From NCBI GenBank assembly GCA_934512135.1, contig CAKSWT010000012.1, positions 1 through 64,000 on the forward strand: a stretch of 64,000 bases of DNA, in the 5' to 3' direction. The DNA comes from an uncultured Oscillospiraceae bacterium. GTDB taxonomy: Bacteria > Bacillota > Clostridia > Oscillospirales > Oscillospiraceae. The notes under the pieces are model-generated. The model ran no database searches, had not been told where the DNA came from, and saw only the letters and a list, made by a program, of their open reading frames with translations. The position numbers and the translations under genes were made by a program. Shown one piece after another: positions 41,239 through 50,024 of this stretch. Every line of letters begins with the position of its first letter. Position 1 is the first letter of the stretch.

Positions 41239-42084
41239 ATGAGAAAATATAAAGAAAAAATTTGGCAGGTGGTGTTCCTGCTCACCGCCTGTGTGTCCAT
41301 TGGAGCGGTGGTGCTGATCTGTGTATATCTGCTGGGCAACGGCATTCCCACCATCTTTAAGATCGGCCTGGGGAACTTCTTCGGCACCGTCTGGAAGCCC
41401 AGCAAAAACCTCTATGGCATTGTCCCCATGATTGTGGGATCGGTATATGTCACCGCAGGGGCCATTCTCATCGGCGTGCCCATTGGCCTGCTGTGCGCCG
41501 TCTATCTCTCCCGGTTCTGCCCCAAGGCCATTTATCGGGTGCTGAAGCCTGCGGTGGAGCTGATGGCGGGGATTCCCTCCATTGTCTACGGCTTCTTTGG
41601 GCTGATGGTCATTGTGCCGGTGATTCAGCAGCTGACCGGCACCAGCGGCAAGAGCTTGCTCACCGCCTCCGTTCTGCTGGGGATTATGATTTTGCCCACC
41701 ATTATCTCCGTGGCGGAATCCGCGCTGAATGCGGTGCCGGAGGGATACTATGAGGGGTCCCTTGCCCTGGGGGCCACCCACGAGCGCAGCGTGTTCTCGG
41801 TGATTCTGCCGGCGGCCAAGTCCGGGGTGATGTCCGGGGTGATTTTGGGCATTGGCCGGGCCATTGGAGAGACCATGGCGGTGATTATGATCGCCGGAAA
41901 CCAGCCCATTATGCCCGCGGGGCTGCTCAAGGGCCTTCGGACCATGACCGCAAACATCGTCCTGGAGATGGGCTATGCCTCCGGGCTCCATCGGGAGGCG
42001 TTGATTGCCACCGGCGTGGTGCTGTTTGTGTTTATTCTGATCATCAACACCTGCTTCTCCCTGCTGAAAAGGAGGAATGGATGA
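41239..42084 (+). CDS. pstC: Phosphate ABC transporter permease PstC
   Basis: PstC is one of the two membrane channel subunits for phosphate uptake. The 281-residue protein has six helices, the family text GIPSIVYGFFGLMV and the EAA-loop equivalent EGYYEGSLALGATHERSVFSVILPAAKSG (split by the coupling helix). It starts 75 bases after pstS, past a stem-loop, and its stop overlaps the pstA start. Confidence 0.94.
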   Translation: MRKYKEKIWQVVFLLTACVSIGAVVLICVYLLGNGIPTIFKIGLGNFFGTVWKPSKNLYGIVPMIVGSVYVTAGAILIGVPIGLLCAVYLSRFCPKAIYRVLKPAVELMAGIPSIVYGFFGLMVIVPVIQQLTGTSGKSLLTASVLLGIMILPTIISVAESALNAVPEGYYEGSLALGATHERSVFSVILPAAKSGVMSGVILGIGRAIGETMAVIMIAGNQPIMPAGLLKGLRTMTANIVLEMGYASGLHREALIATGVVLFVFILIINTCFSLLKRRNG

Positions 42085-42986
42085 TGGAGGAACGAATCAA
42101 TCAAATCACGGGGAAGGAAAAGTGGGACAGCTACCGGCGGCATCCCATGGCGCTGCTCCAGTTTCTGCTGGTCCATCTGGCGGCCATTGTCACCGGGGTA
42201 GTGGTGCTGTTTTTGATTGCCTATGTGCTGATTACCGGTGTGCCCCATATCCACAAGGAGCTGTTCGCCTGGACCTGGACCACGGAGAATCAGTCCATGA
42301 TGCCCGCCATCATCAACACCCTGGTGATGACCTTCCTGAGCCTGCTGCTGGCGGTGCCCATTGGGGTGGGGGCGGCCATTTACATGGTGGAGTACGCCAA
42401 AAAGGGGAACAAGCTGGTGAAGCTGGTGCGGCTCACCGCCGAGACCCTTCAGGGCATCCCCTCCATTGTCTACGGCATTTTCGGCTATGTGTTCTTTAAC
42501 GTGGCCCTGCACTGCGGCTTCTCCATGCTCTCCGGCGCCCTGACCCTGTCCATTATGATTCTTCCCCTGATTCTCCGGACCACCGAGGAGGCGCTGATTG
42601 CGGTGCCGGACTCCTTCCGGGAGGGCAGCTTCGGACTGGGCGCAGGAAAGCTCCGGACGGTGTTCCGCATTGTGCTGCCCTCGGCCATGCCCGGGGTATT
42701 GGCCGGGGTGATCCTCTCCATTGGACGAATCGTGGGAGAGAGCGCCGCCTTGATCTACACCTCCGGCTCCGGCACCGGAAATCTCTCCTTTGTGAAAAAC
42801 GGAGCCTTCCATCTGGCGGCGCCGCTGTTCCAGTCCACCCGGACCCTGTCGGTCCACATGTACGCCCTGATGAGCGAGGGCCTCTACACCGATCAGGCCC
42901 ATGCCACGGCGGTTATCCTGATGGTGCTGGTGATCGGCCTCAACGCCCTGTCCTCCATGGCGGCGAAAAAACTCACCAAGCAGTAA
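42081..42986 (+). CDS. pstA: Phosphate ABC transporter permease PstA
   Basis: PstA is the second channel subunit, 301 residues, six helices. It shows LQGIPSIVYGIFGYVFFN, LILRTTEEALIAVPDSFREG and GRIVGESAALIYTSG. Its ATG overlaps the pstC stop (ATGATGG), so translation is coupled. The soluble N-terminal 35 residues are a little longer than usual. Confidence 0.94.
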   Translation: MMEERINQITGKEKWDSYRRHPMALLQFLLVHLAAIVTGVVVLFLIAYVLITGVPHIHKELFAWTWTTENQSMMPAIINTLVMTFLSLLLAVPIGVGAAIYMVEYAKKGNKLVKLVRLTAETLQGIPSIVYGIFGYVFFNVALHCGFSMLSGALTLSIMILPLILRTTEEALIAVPDSFREGSFGLGAGKLRTVFRIVLPSAMPGVLAGVILSIGRIVGESAALIYTSGSGTGNLSFVKNGAFHLAAPLFQSTRTLSVHMYALMSEGLYTDQAHATAVILMVLVIGLNALSSMAAKKLTKQ

Positions 42987-42999
42987 GAGGAGAAACAAT

Positions 43000-43749
43000 A
43001 TGGACAAAATCAAAATCGAAAAGTTGAATCTCTACTACGGAGATTTTCACGCATTAAAAAATATCAATCTGGCCATTCCGGAGAAAAAGATCACCGCCTT
43101 TATCGGCCCCTCCGGCTGCGGCAAGTCCACCCTGATGAAGTCCATCAACCGGATGAACGATCTGGTGGAGGGCTGCCGGATCACCGGGTCCATCCGGCTG
43201 GGGGATCAGGAGATCTACGGGGGCATGGACGTGAACACCCTGAGAAAGCGGGTGGGCATGGTATTCCAGAAGGCCAACCCCTTCCCCATGAGCATTTTCG
43301 ACAACGTGGCCTACGGCCCCCGGACCCACGGCATCCACAACCGGCAGAAGCTGGAGGAGATTGTGGAGAAGTCCCTGCGGAGCGCCGCCATCTGGAATGA
43401 GGTCAAGGATCAGCTGAAGAAAAGCGCCATGGCCCTGTCCGGGGGCCAGCAGCAGCGGCTGTGCATTGCCCGGGCCCTGGCGGTGGAGCCGGAGGTGCTG
43501 CTGATGGACGAGTCCACCTCCGCCCTGGACCCCATTTCCACCGGGAAAATCGAGGAGCTCTGCGTGGAGCTCAAGGGGGACTACACCATCGTCATGGTGA
43601 CCCACAATATGCAGCAGGCCGTCCGGGTTTCCGATGAGACCGCCTTCTTCCTGCTGGGAGAGGTCATCGAGTACGGAGACACGGAGCAGATGTTCTCGGT
43701 GCCCAAGGACAAGCGCACAGAGGATTACATCACCGGCCGGTTTGGTTGA
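43000..43749 (+). CDS. pstB: Phosphate ABC transporter ATP-binding protein PstB
   Basis: PstB drives phosphate import. The 249-residue ATPase has Walker A GPSGCGKST, Q-loop GMVFQKANPFPMSIFDNVAYG (split by the Gln), the signature LSGGQQQRLCIARAL, Walker B LLMDESTSALDP and switch VTHNMQQA. The Walker B has Glu followed by Ser, the usual PstB form. It starts 13 bases after pstA. Confidence 0.97.
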   Translation: MDKIKIEKLNLYYGDFHALKNINLAIPEKKITAFIGPSGCGKSTLMKSINRMNDLVEGCRITGSIRLGDQEIYGGMDVNTLRKRVGMVFQKANPFPMSIFDNVAYGPRTHGIHNRQKLEEIVEKSLRSAAIWNEVKDQLKKSAMALSGGQQQRLCIARALAVEPEVLLMDESTSALDPISTGKIEELCVELKGDYTIVMVTHNMQQAVRVSDETAFFLLGEVIEYGDTEQMFSVPKDKRTEDYITGRFG

Positions 43750-43765
43750 TACAGAGGAGGATACC

Positions 43766-44470
43766 ATGAGAAAAACATTTGATCAGCAGCTGGAGCAGCT
43801 CTGCGCGGAGCTCACCCACATGGGGGCCCTCTGTGAGACGGCCATTGCCTGGGCGGTCCAGTCTTTGAAGGAAAACGACATTGCCCTGGCCAAGAAGGCC
43901 ATTCGGGCGGATCAGGACATCGACCAGGCGGAGCGGGACATTGAGCGGCTGTGCCTGAAGCTCCTGCTTCAGCAGCAGCCTGTGGCCCGGGACCTGCGGC
44001 AGATCTCCTCGGCCCTGAAAATGATTACGGATATGGAGCGCATCGGCGACCAGGCCGCGGACATCTCCGAGATCGTCCTGTATATCTCCCAGGAGGAGAA
44101 GCTCCCGGAGCTGCCGGATATTGGAGAGATGGCCCGGGCTGCCAGCGCCATGGTCACCCGGAGCGTGGACGCCTATGTGAAGCGGGACCTGGCCCTGGCC
44201 AAGGAGGTCATCCAGTCCGACGACCATGTGGACGAGCTCTTTGAGCGGGTGAAAACCGACCTCATCGACTTTATTGCCAAGGACCCCGGCTGCGGTCAGC
44301 AGGCCCTGGACTTTTTGATGATCGCCAAGTACCTTGAGCGCATCGGCGACCACGCCACCAATATTGCCGAATGGGTGGAATTCTCCATTCTGGGCCGCCA
44401 TCCGGAGCTGGATCCCGAGGATCCCGAGCAGGCCGTCAGCGAGGACCGTCCCGGTCCCAGCGAGCGGTGA
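43766..44470 (+). CDS. phoU: Phosphate transport system regulator PhoU
   Basis: PhoU damps Pst activity and transmits phosphate status to a PhoR-type kinase. The 234-residue protein folds as two three-helix bundles with the duplicated metal motif ERIGDQAADISE and ERIGDHATNIAEWV. It starts 16 bases after pstB with AGGAGG upstream. No phoB/phoR pair is in the window, so the signalling partner must lie elsewhere. Confidence 0.96.
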   Translation: MRKTFDQQLEQLCAELTHMGALCETAIAWAVQSLKENDIALAKKAIRADQDIDQAERDIERLCLKLLLQQQPVARDLRQISSALKMITDMERIGDQAADISEIVLYISQEEKLPELPDIGEMARAASAMVTRSVDAYVKRDLALAKEVIQSDDHVDELFERVKTDLIDFIAKDPGCGQQALDFLMIAKYLERIGDHATNIAEWVEFSILGRHPELDPEDPEQAVSEDRPGPSER

Positions 44471-44484
44471 CCCCGAGAGAAAAA

Positions 44485-44515
44485 CGCCGCAGGAGTTCCT
44501 GCGGCGATATTTTTA
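44485..44515 (+). terminator. Terminator of pstSCAB-phoU
   Basis: CGCCGCAGGA pairs with TCCTGCGGCG around GT and is followed by ATATTTTTAT, 14 bases after the phoU stop. Confidence 0.85.
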
Positions 44516-45454
44516 TGCCTGGCCGGGGGAGAGCAGGGTGAAGCCGTGGATGTCTCCCAGGTCCAGGTAGTAGTCCTTCAGGGCCTGGAGGGTGGCCAGG
44601 GCCGTCTGGGAGAGATAGCCGTTTTTCAGCCGGGCAATGCCGATGACCCGGGAGCAGTCCTGGCCGGACAGGTCCAGAAACCGGAGCCGGTCCCGGTAGT
44701 CCCGGAGCATCCGGTGCTGGCGCAGATCCGTCATGGAGGCGGGGACGAACATAATGCCCAGGTTTTGAGCCACCAGCTCCAGGGCGAAGTCCGTCTCATC
44801 CCCCATGAAAAACAGCCGGGGCTCAAAGCCTGCGGCGTTGCAGAAGCCCTTCATCAGGTCGGCAAACATGGATGAGCCGTGGTTGAACACAAACCGCTCC
44901 CGGCTCAGGGCGGCCAGCTCCACCTGGGACCGGGCGGCCAGGGGGTGCTGGATGCTCACCGCCAGCCGGTACTGCTCCCGAAACAGGGGCTGCCAGTAAA
45001 GATGGACGGCGTTTTCCGGCGGGGGGCAGATGGCGAAGTCCGCCCCGTGGGTCTCCAGACTCTGGCGCATCCGGGAGGCGTCGGCCAGCTGGTGGAAGAT
45101 CTGCATCCGGGGATGGGCCGGCACATACTGCCGGAGAAAGCCGGTGACCAGCTCCTGGGTGGGGGTGAGCAGCTTGACGCTGCCGGCCTCGGCGGAGGCG
45201 CTGTCCGAGGCCTCCCGGAGGGCGTCGTCGTAAATGGAGAGAATCTCCTCCACCCGGCGGAGAAAGGTCCGTCCGGCGTGGCTGAGCCGGATGCTGTTGG
45301 GGCTCCGCTCAAAGAGCTGGGCCCCCACGGCGTCCTCCACCCGACTGATGGCCCGGCTCAGGGCGGGCTGGGTGATGTGGAGCTGAGCTGCCGCCTGGGA
45401 GATGTGCTCCGTCTGGGCCACGGTGCGGAAATAGACGAGATAGTTGAGTTCCAT
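44513..45454 (-). CDS. LysR-family transcriptional regulator
   Basis: This 313-residue regulator has an N-terminal helix-turn-helix (SQAAAQLHITQPALSRAISRVEDAVGAQLFERSP, here describing residues about 19-52) and a C-terminal inducer-binding domain (about 90-300). It is divergent from the solute-binding lipoprotein gene and likely controls it. The start at 45454 has GGAGG upstream. The 3' end meets the pst operon terminator. Its inducer cannot be inferred. Confidence 0.92.
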   Translation of the reverse strand: MELNYLVYFRTVAQTEHISQAAAQLHITQPALSRAISRVEDAVGAQLFERSPNSIRLSHAGRTFLRRVEEILSIYDDALREASDSASAEAGSVKLLTPTQELVTGFLRQYVPAHPRMQIFHQLADASRMRQSLETHGADFAICPPPENAVHLYWQPLFREQYRLAVSIQHPLAARSQVELAALSRERFVFNHGSSMFADLMKGFCNAAGFEPRLFFMGDETDFALELVAQNLGIMFVPASMTDLRQHRMLRDYRDRLRFLDLSGQDCSRVIGIARLKNGYLSQTALATLQALKDYYLDLGDIHGFTLLSPGQA

Positions 45455-45626
45455 GGGACGCCTCCAGTATTACAAATTGGTTTTGCTATCATGTCTGAAT
45501 ATGCATTTTACAAATGCTCCTCTGGAGGCCATAATACTATAAAACCCGGGAAAAAGGCAAGGGCTTTTTTCCCAGCAGCCCAGATATATCCTATAACTTC
45601 TGGTTAACAACCTTAGTCAACGGGTA

Positions 45627-45656
45627 TTGGAAGGGAAAAAGGAGTTGTGGTATAAT
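45627..45656 (+). promoter_or_regulatory. Promoter of the solute-binding lipoprotein gene
   Basis: -35 TTGGAA, 18-base spacer ending GTGG, -10 TATAAT. A LysR site is expected upstream, but I could not single one out. Confidence 0.6.
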
Positions 45657-45696
45657 TAAGAAGCCAAAACAATCAAGAAGGAAAGGAAGCTGGCAA

Positions 45697-47403
45697 ATGA
45701 AACGATGGATTACCCTTTCTCTGGCCGCCGCCATGGTGCTGGGGCTACTGGCAGGCTGCGGCGCAGATCAGACCGCCTCCTCCGCTCCGGCGCCTCAGGA
45801 GACTCAGGCCCAGACCACGGAAGGCCCTGCCGAGACTGCCGCTCCGGCGTCCAACCAGGAGGCGACGCCCCAGGACAGCGCCCTGGAGACGGAGGACGGA
45901 TGGACCTATGAGCCCATTAGCTATCCCCTGACCGACACCCCGGTGACCATGGATTACTGGATCATCTGGGAGCTGTCCGCCGACACGGAGTACTCCGACG
46001 TCAGCGAGCATATCTGCCTGAAGGAGCTGGCGGAGGCCACGGGAATTCAGCTGAATCTTCTGGCTCAGTCCCAGACCGCCGGGCAGACCAACACCAACCT
46101 GATGATCGCCTCCGGAGACTTCCCGGACATGATCGGCATGTTCTCCTATGCCACCGGCATGGACGCCGCCGTGGATGACGAGGTGGTGGTGGACATCAAG
46201 GACATGATTCCGGAATATGCGCCGGACTACTACAAGTATCTCATTGAGGACGGCAACAAGCTCTGGAAGTCCGTCCAGACCGACGAGGGCCACATCGGCG
46301 CCTTTGTCACCGTGGGAACCAAGCCCACTGTGGTCGACGGCACCATGACCTTCCAGTTTATGCTGGATGAGTTGGGGGTCAAGAAGGAGGACCTGCGCAC
46401 GGTGGAGCAGTATGAGGAATACCTCACCGCCGCCAAGAACAAGTACGGCATGGCCGCGCCGCTGTATCTCCCCGGCGACTTTATGCTGGACGGGGACACC
46501 CTGGCCAACACCTACGGGGTGGCCCTGAAGGTGGACGCCATCACCGGAGATCTGCCCTGGATTGTAGAGGACGGGGAAGTGAAGTCCGGCTATCTGGAGG
46601 AGGGCTTCACCGAGTATGTGACCCTGCTTCACGACTGGTACCAGAAGGGGCTCATTGACTCCGACACCGCCTCCCATCCCACGGAGTACCGGGATGAGGA
46701 CCTGATCGGCCTGGTGGCCAACAAAAGCGTGGCGGTGTTCCATCGGGGCGACGGCCTGGTGGACATGCTCTCGGGAATCTCCGGGGAGCAGGTTATGCCC
46801 ATCTACTTCCCCACCCAGCAGGAGGGAGACACCCTCCATGTGGGCGGCGGTGTGGATACGGTGTCCGGGGAAACCGGCACGGTAATCACCACCGGCTGCG
46901 ACGACGTGGAGCTGGCCATGGAGTTTATGAACTACTGCTACACCGAGGACTGGGTGCTGCCCAGCAACTACGGTGTGGAGGGCAAGACCTATGACATAGT
47001 CAACGGGGAGCCGGTGTTCCAGGAGTGGGTATACACCACCGAGGGACGGACCTTCAGCTCCGTGCTGATGGACTACACCTTCCTGGCCATGGTGGACGCC
47101 AACGTGGAGACGCCCGGCCGCTCCGAGGCCGCCAAGTCCTGCGAGGACACCTGGAACGCCAACATCGACAACCAGAACGACTATCCCGTGGGGGCTGCCA
47201 TGACCATTGCGGAGGGAGATCAGTACAACCGCTATGCGGGAGATCTGGTCACTCTGGTGAAGCAGTACACCGCCAAGTTTATCACCGGCGACGAGCCGCT
47301 GTCGAATATCCCCGAGTTCCAGCAGAAGCTCCGGGACACGGGCATCGAGGAGTGCATCGACGCCAAGCAGTCCGCCTATGACCGCTATATGGAGCGGGGC
47401 TAA
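45697..47403 (+). CDS. Orphan extracellular solute-binding lipoprotein (family 1, sugar type)
   Basis: This 568-residue lipoprotein has a signal peptide ending LLAGC21, a Gln/Thr/Ala/Pro linker and a solute-binding body of the LplA/family 1 type (long form, 500 residues or more), with DYWIIWELSADTEYSDVSEH, ASGDFPDMIGM and the late Trp-rich region. Such proteins feed oligosaccharide importers. No permease or ATPase gene lies nearby. The next gene instead encodes a beta-helix protein, so this may be a sensing or scavenging protein. The LysR gene is divergent. Confidence 0.85.
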   Translation: MKRWITLSLAAAMVLGLLAGCGADQTASSAPAPQETQAQTTEGPAETAAPASNQEATPQDSALETEDGWTYEPISYPLTDTPVTMDYWIIWELSADTEYSDVSEHICLKELAEATGIQLNLLAQSQTAGQTNTNLMIASGDFPDMIGMFSYATGMDAAVDDEVVVDIKDMIPEYAPDYYKYLIEDGNKLWKSVQTDEGHIGAFVTVGTKPTVVDGTMTFQFMLDELGVKKEDLRTVEQYEEYLTAAKNKYGMAAPLYLPGDFMLDGDTLANTYGVALKVDAITGDLPWIVEDGEVKSGYLEEGFTEYVTLLHDWYQKGLIDSDTASHPTEYRDEDLIGLVANKSVAVFHRGDGLVDMLSGISGEQVMPIYFPTQQEGDTLHVGGGVDTVSGETGTVITTGCDDVELAMEFMNYCYTEDWVLPSNYGVEGKTYDIVNGEPVFQEWVYTTEGRTFSSVLMDYTFLAMVDANVETPGRSEAAKSCEDTWNANIDNQNDYPVGAAMTIAEGDQYNRYAGDLVTLVKQYTAKFITGDEPLSNIPEFQQKLRDTGIEECIDAKQSAYDRYMERG

Positions 47404-47430
47404 GGCAGACCACAAACCCAGTTAAGGATA

Positions 47431-47459
47431 CCCCGGCTCCCGGTTTTCCGGGGCCGGGG
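47431..47459 (+). other. Hairpin between the lipoprotein gene and the beta-helix gene
   Basis: CCCCGGC with inner CCCGG pairs with CCGGG and GCCGGGG around TTTT. There is no T-run after it; a partial terminator or mRNA stabiliser is likely. Confidence 0.55.
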
Positions 47460-47505
47460 CATCGATGCCATCAAAGATACACATATTTTACCAGGAGGGA
47501 AACAC

Positions 47506-49326
47506 ATGCTGGAAACCAAAGTTGTCACCGGCCAGTGGCTGGTGGAGAAAACCACCCATCTCTATGATCTCACCATTGAGGAGGGTGCATCCATTGTGGC
47601 CCCGGAGGGGAAATTCGTCGCCCTTACCGTAGACGGCAACGGCTGCGACCCCAAGCCCGGCCGCTATCACGGAGACGTGGTGCTCACCGTGGCGGAGACC
47701 TATCATATGGCCCCCCACGCCCTGATGCGCCTGAACAACATCTCCCGGGAATTCACCGACGCCCTGGTCATTGACAGCGGCAAGGTCCTGGAGGAGAAGG
47801 GGGTGCCTGCCCTGATTCAGCAGGGCACCGTCACCGGGGAAAAGGCCCAGGGACTGTATCTGGCCTCCTCCGCCGAGAGCTTTAACGGCATTTTGGTCAC
47901 CGGCGATCAGCCCTATTTGGTGCAGGACTGCCGGATGGAGCTGGAGGGCTTCGGCGCCAACGACTTTATGGGCGTGGGGGCTGCGGTGGCGGCCATCGAC
48001 ACCGCCGACGTGACCATCGACGGCTGCGATTTCACCGTCAACGGCGTCACCCGCTGCGCGGTCCATGTGGGAGGCGACAGCCATGTGACCGTCAAGAATT
48101 CCCGGCTTCAGAACACCTCTCCGGATTCCGACTGGCTGGGGGACTTCAGCTGGGCCTGCGGCTTTTTGGGCACCAACCGGCTCTGCCAGCTCTGCGACAA
48201 CGGCACGGTGGTCTATGACAACTGCGACCTCATCAGCAACGGCTGGGGGGTGCTGTCCATTGACGGCACCGACAAGTACAACGAGATGATTGTGAAGAAC
48301 TCCCGGCTCACCCTCTCCGGCCCCAGAAGCCACGGCTACGGCGCCTTCTGCATCGGCGGCAACCATGTGCGCTTTGAGGGCTGCGACGTCAACGTCACCG
48401 GCTATCCGCTGATGCTCCGGGGCATGATGGACAAGGGCCGGGCGGAGATCGTCCGCTCCAACATCCGGGGCCGCCGGTTCGGCCTGCTGGCCATGGGGGA
48501 CACCCACAGCGTCCTCACCATTGCAGGCAGCGACTTTGAAACCGACAAGTCCACCATGGTCTTTAAGGGCTCCGCCACCAGCGTGAACATCACCGAGACC
48601 GCCATGCGCCCGGGGAACGGGGTCATTCTCCAGCTGATGGACAACGACGAAAGCGGCATGACCGGCCAGGACTTTAAGATCCCCGTTGGAGAGGTGGACC
48701 AGCCCCTTCCGGGCCGGGATCTGACCCACGCAGGAGAGGACGACATTCGGATGACCCTCACCGCCTGCCGCCTCACCGGCGACTTCTTCAACTCCACCAC
48801 CAATATCCAGGCCAACAAGCGCTCCACCCAGGGAGGCTTCGGCAAGTTCCACGACACCCTCATCGGCACCGGTCAGGGGAAAAACGAGCCCACCAAAAGC
48901 GGCAAGCCCGAGGAAAAGCCTGAGGAAAAGTCCGAGGCCCCCGGTCCGCTGCCCGGCATGAAGGATCTGGACACCCCCAAGAACCTGGGCCTGACCCTGG
49001 TGGACACCCAGATCACCGGCGTGATCTCCTCCGCCACCCAGGCCTATCGGCAGGGGCTGACCCTCATTGACCAGTCCAACCGCCGGGAGATGTCCAACAT
49101 CACCCAGACCGCCGCGCCTACGGTGAACAACGGCGTGGTGCTCTCCCTGGACGCCACCAGCCGCTGGACCGTCACCGGCACCAGCTATATCACCGCCCTG
49201 ACCCTGGCCCAGGGAGCCCTGGTGGAGGCGCCTGCGGGGAAGACCCTGCGGGTCACCGTGGACGGCAAGGAGACGGAGCTGGTCCCCGGCACCTACACCG
49301 GAAAAATCGTGCTCACCGTGGCATAA
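47506..49326 (+). CDS. Right-handed beta-helix repeat protein with duplicated terminal modules
   Basis: I do not recognise the function. The 606-residue protein has no signal peptide. Residues about 60-520 are parallel beta-helix rungs (repeated patterns such as VTIDGCDFTVNG, VTVKNSRLQN, VRFEGCDVNVTG, TIAGSDFETD), interrupted by a Lys/Glu/Pro-rich loop near 465-490. The first 55 and last 55 residues are homologous modules: each has a W/V-T start, a PxGK segment, VTVDG, PGxYxGxxVLTVA. It starts 102 bases after the lipoprotein gene with AGGAGGG upstream. A polysaccharide-binding or lyase-like role is possible but unproven. Confidence 0.75.
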   Translation: MLETKVVTGQWLVEKTTHLYDLTIEEGASIVAPEGKFVALTVDGNGCDPKPGRYHGDVVLTVAETYHMAPHALMRLNNISREFTDALVIDSGKVLEEKGVPALIQQGTVTGEKAQGLYLASSAESFNGILVTGDQPYLVQDCRMELEGFGANDFMGVGAAVAAIDTADVTIDGCDFTVNGVTRCAVHVGGDSHVTVKNSRLQNTSPDSDWLGDFSWACGFLGTNRLCQLCDNGTVVYDNCDLISNGWGVLSIDGTDKYNEMIVKNSRLTLSGPRSHGYGAFCIGGNHVRFEGCDVNVTGYPLMLRGMMDKGRAEIVRSNIRGRRFGLLAMGDTHSVLTIAGSDFETDKSTMVFKGSATSVNITETAMRPGNGVILQLMDNDESGMTGQDFKIPVGEVDQPLPGRDLTHAGEDDIRMTLTACRLTGDFFNSTTNIQANKRSTQGGFGKFHDTLIGTGQGKNEPTKSGKPEEKPEEKSEAPGPLPGMKDLDTPKNLGLTLVDTQITGVISSATQAYRQGLTLIDQSNRREMSNITQTAAPTVNNGVVLSLDATSRWTVTGTSYITALTLAQGALVEAPAGKTLRVTVDGKETELVPGTYTGKIVLTVA

Positions 49327-49343
49327 GCCACCAAAAAGCAAAG

Positions 49344-49369
49344 GCCCCCGCCGCATCTGCGGCGGGGGC
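49344..49369 (+). terminator. Terminator-like hairpin after the beta-helix gene
   Basis: GCCCCCGCCGCA pairs with TGCGGCGGGGGC around TC, 18 bases after the stop. Only a weak T-rich stretch follows. Confidence 0.7.
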
Positions 49370-49456
49370 AAAGCTATTTCCAAGGCCGGAAGGACCCTCC
49401 GTCAATTTGTACGGAAAAATCCCCCGGGGAACCGGCCAGATTTAGCGCCGCCTCTC

Positions 49457-49485
49457 TTGACGGATGTGGGAGGCCATGGTATAAT
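49457..49485 (+). promoter_or_regulatory. Promoter of the MarR/CoA-transferase operon
   Basis: -35 TTGACG, 17-base spacer ending ATGG, -10 TATAAT. It is overlapped by an inverted repeat. Confidence 0.75.
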
Positions 49486-49506
49486 CGAATTGTATAACAG
49501 ATTATA
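49480..49506 (+). promoter_or_regulatory. Predicted MarR operator over the -10 box
   Basis: TATAATC and GATTATA form 7-base arms around a 13-base spacer, with the left arm covering the -10 box. This suits autorepression by the downstream MarR protein. Confidence 0.5.
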
Positions 49507-49525
49507 TATCTCGGAGGAATGTGTA

Positions 49526-49993
49526 GTGGATATGACAGCCATGCATCCCATTACCGTCGCCCCCGACAGCCTCACCAGCCGGCTCCGAAAAATGGAGTGG
49601 CGGGTCACCTGGGCCCATGGGGAGGTGCTCCGTCGGCACGGCGTCAATATGTACCAGGCCATGAGCCTGATCTACATCGCCTGGTACGGGAAAAAAGAAT
49701 CGGTGAACCAGCGTACCATTGAAAAATATCTCTATCTGTCCAATCCCGGGGTTTCAAAGATCATCTCCTTTTTGGAGCGGGAGGGATATGTGGAGCGGAA
49801 TCCGGACCCCAAGGACGCCAGAAGCTATCTTCTCCAGGCCACGGCCCGGGGCGACGCCTTCGCCCAGGAGCTTAATCAGGCCATTTTGGAGTCCGACGAG
49901 CTGATTATGCAGCCCCTGACCCCGGAGGAGCGGGGGGACATGATGCGGCTTTTGGGGAAAATCGGCGAGGCCCAGGACGCCCGGCGCTTCTGA
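49526..49993 (+). CDS. MarR-family transcriptional regulator upstream of CoA-transferase genes
   Basis: This 155-residue winged-helix regulator is the first gene before two CoA-transferases and is likely their regulator. The DNA-binding part is VNQRTIEKYLYLSNPGVSKIISFLEREGYVER (described as residues about 65-96), followed by the wing NPDPKDARSYLLQAT. The start is set at a GTG (49526) with GGAGG eight bases upstream; ATG 49532 is a near alternative. The next gene starts 31 bases downstream. Confidence 0.87.
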   Translation: MDMTAMHPITVAPDSLTSRLRKMEWRVTWAHGEVLRRHGVNMYQAMSLIYIAWYGKKESVNQRTIEKYLYLSNPGVSKIISFLEREGYVERNPDPKDARSYLLQATARGDAFAQELNQAILESDELIMQPLTPEERGDMMRLLGKIGEAQDARRF

Positions 49994-50024
49994 GCCAAGC
50001 CCAACCGTGAAAGGGAGGCCTAGG

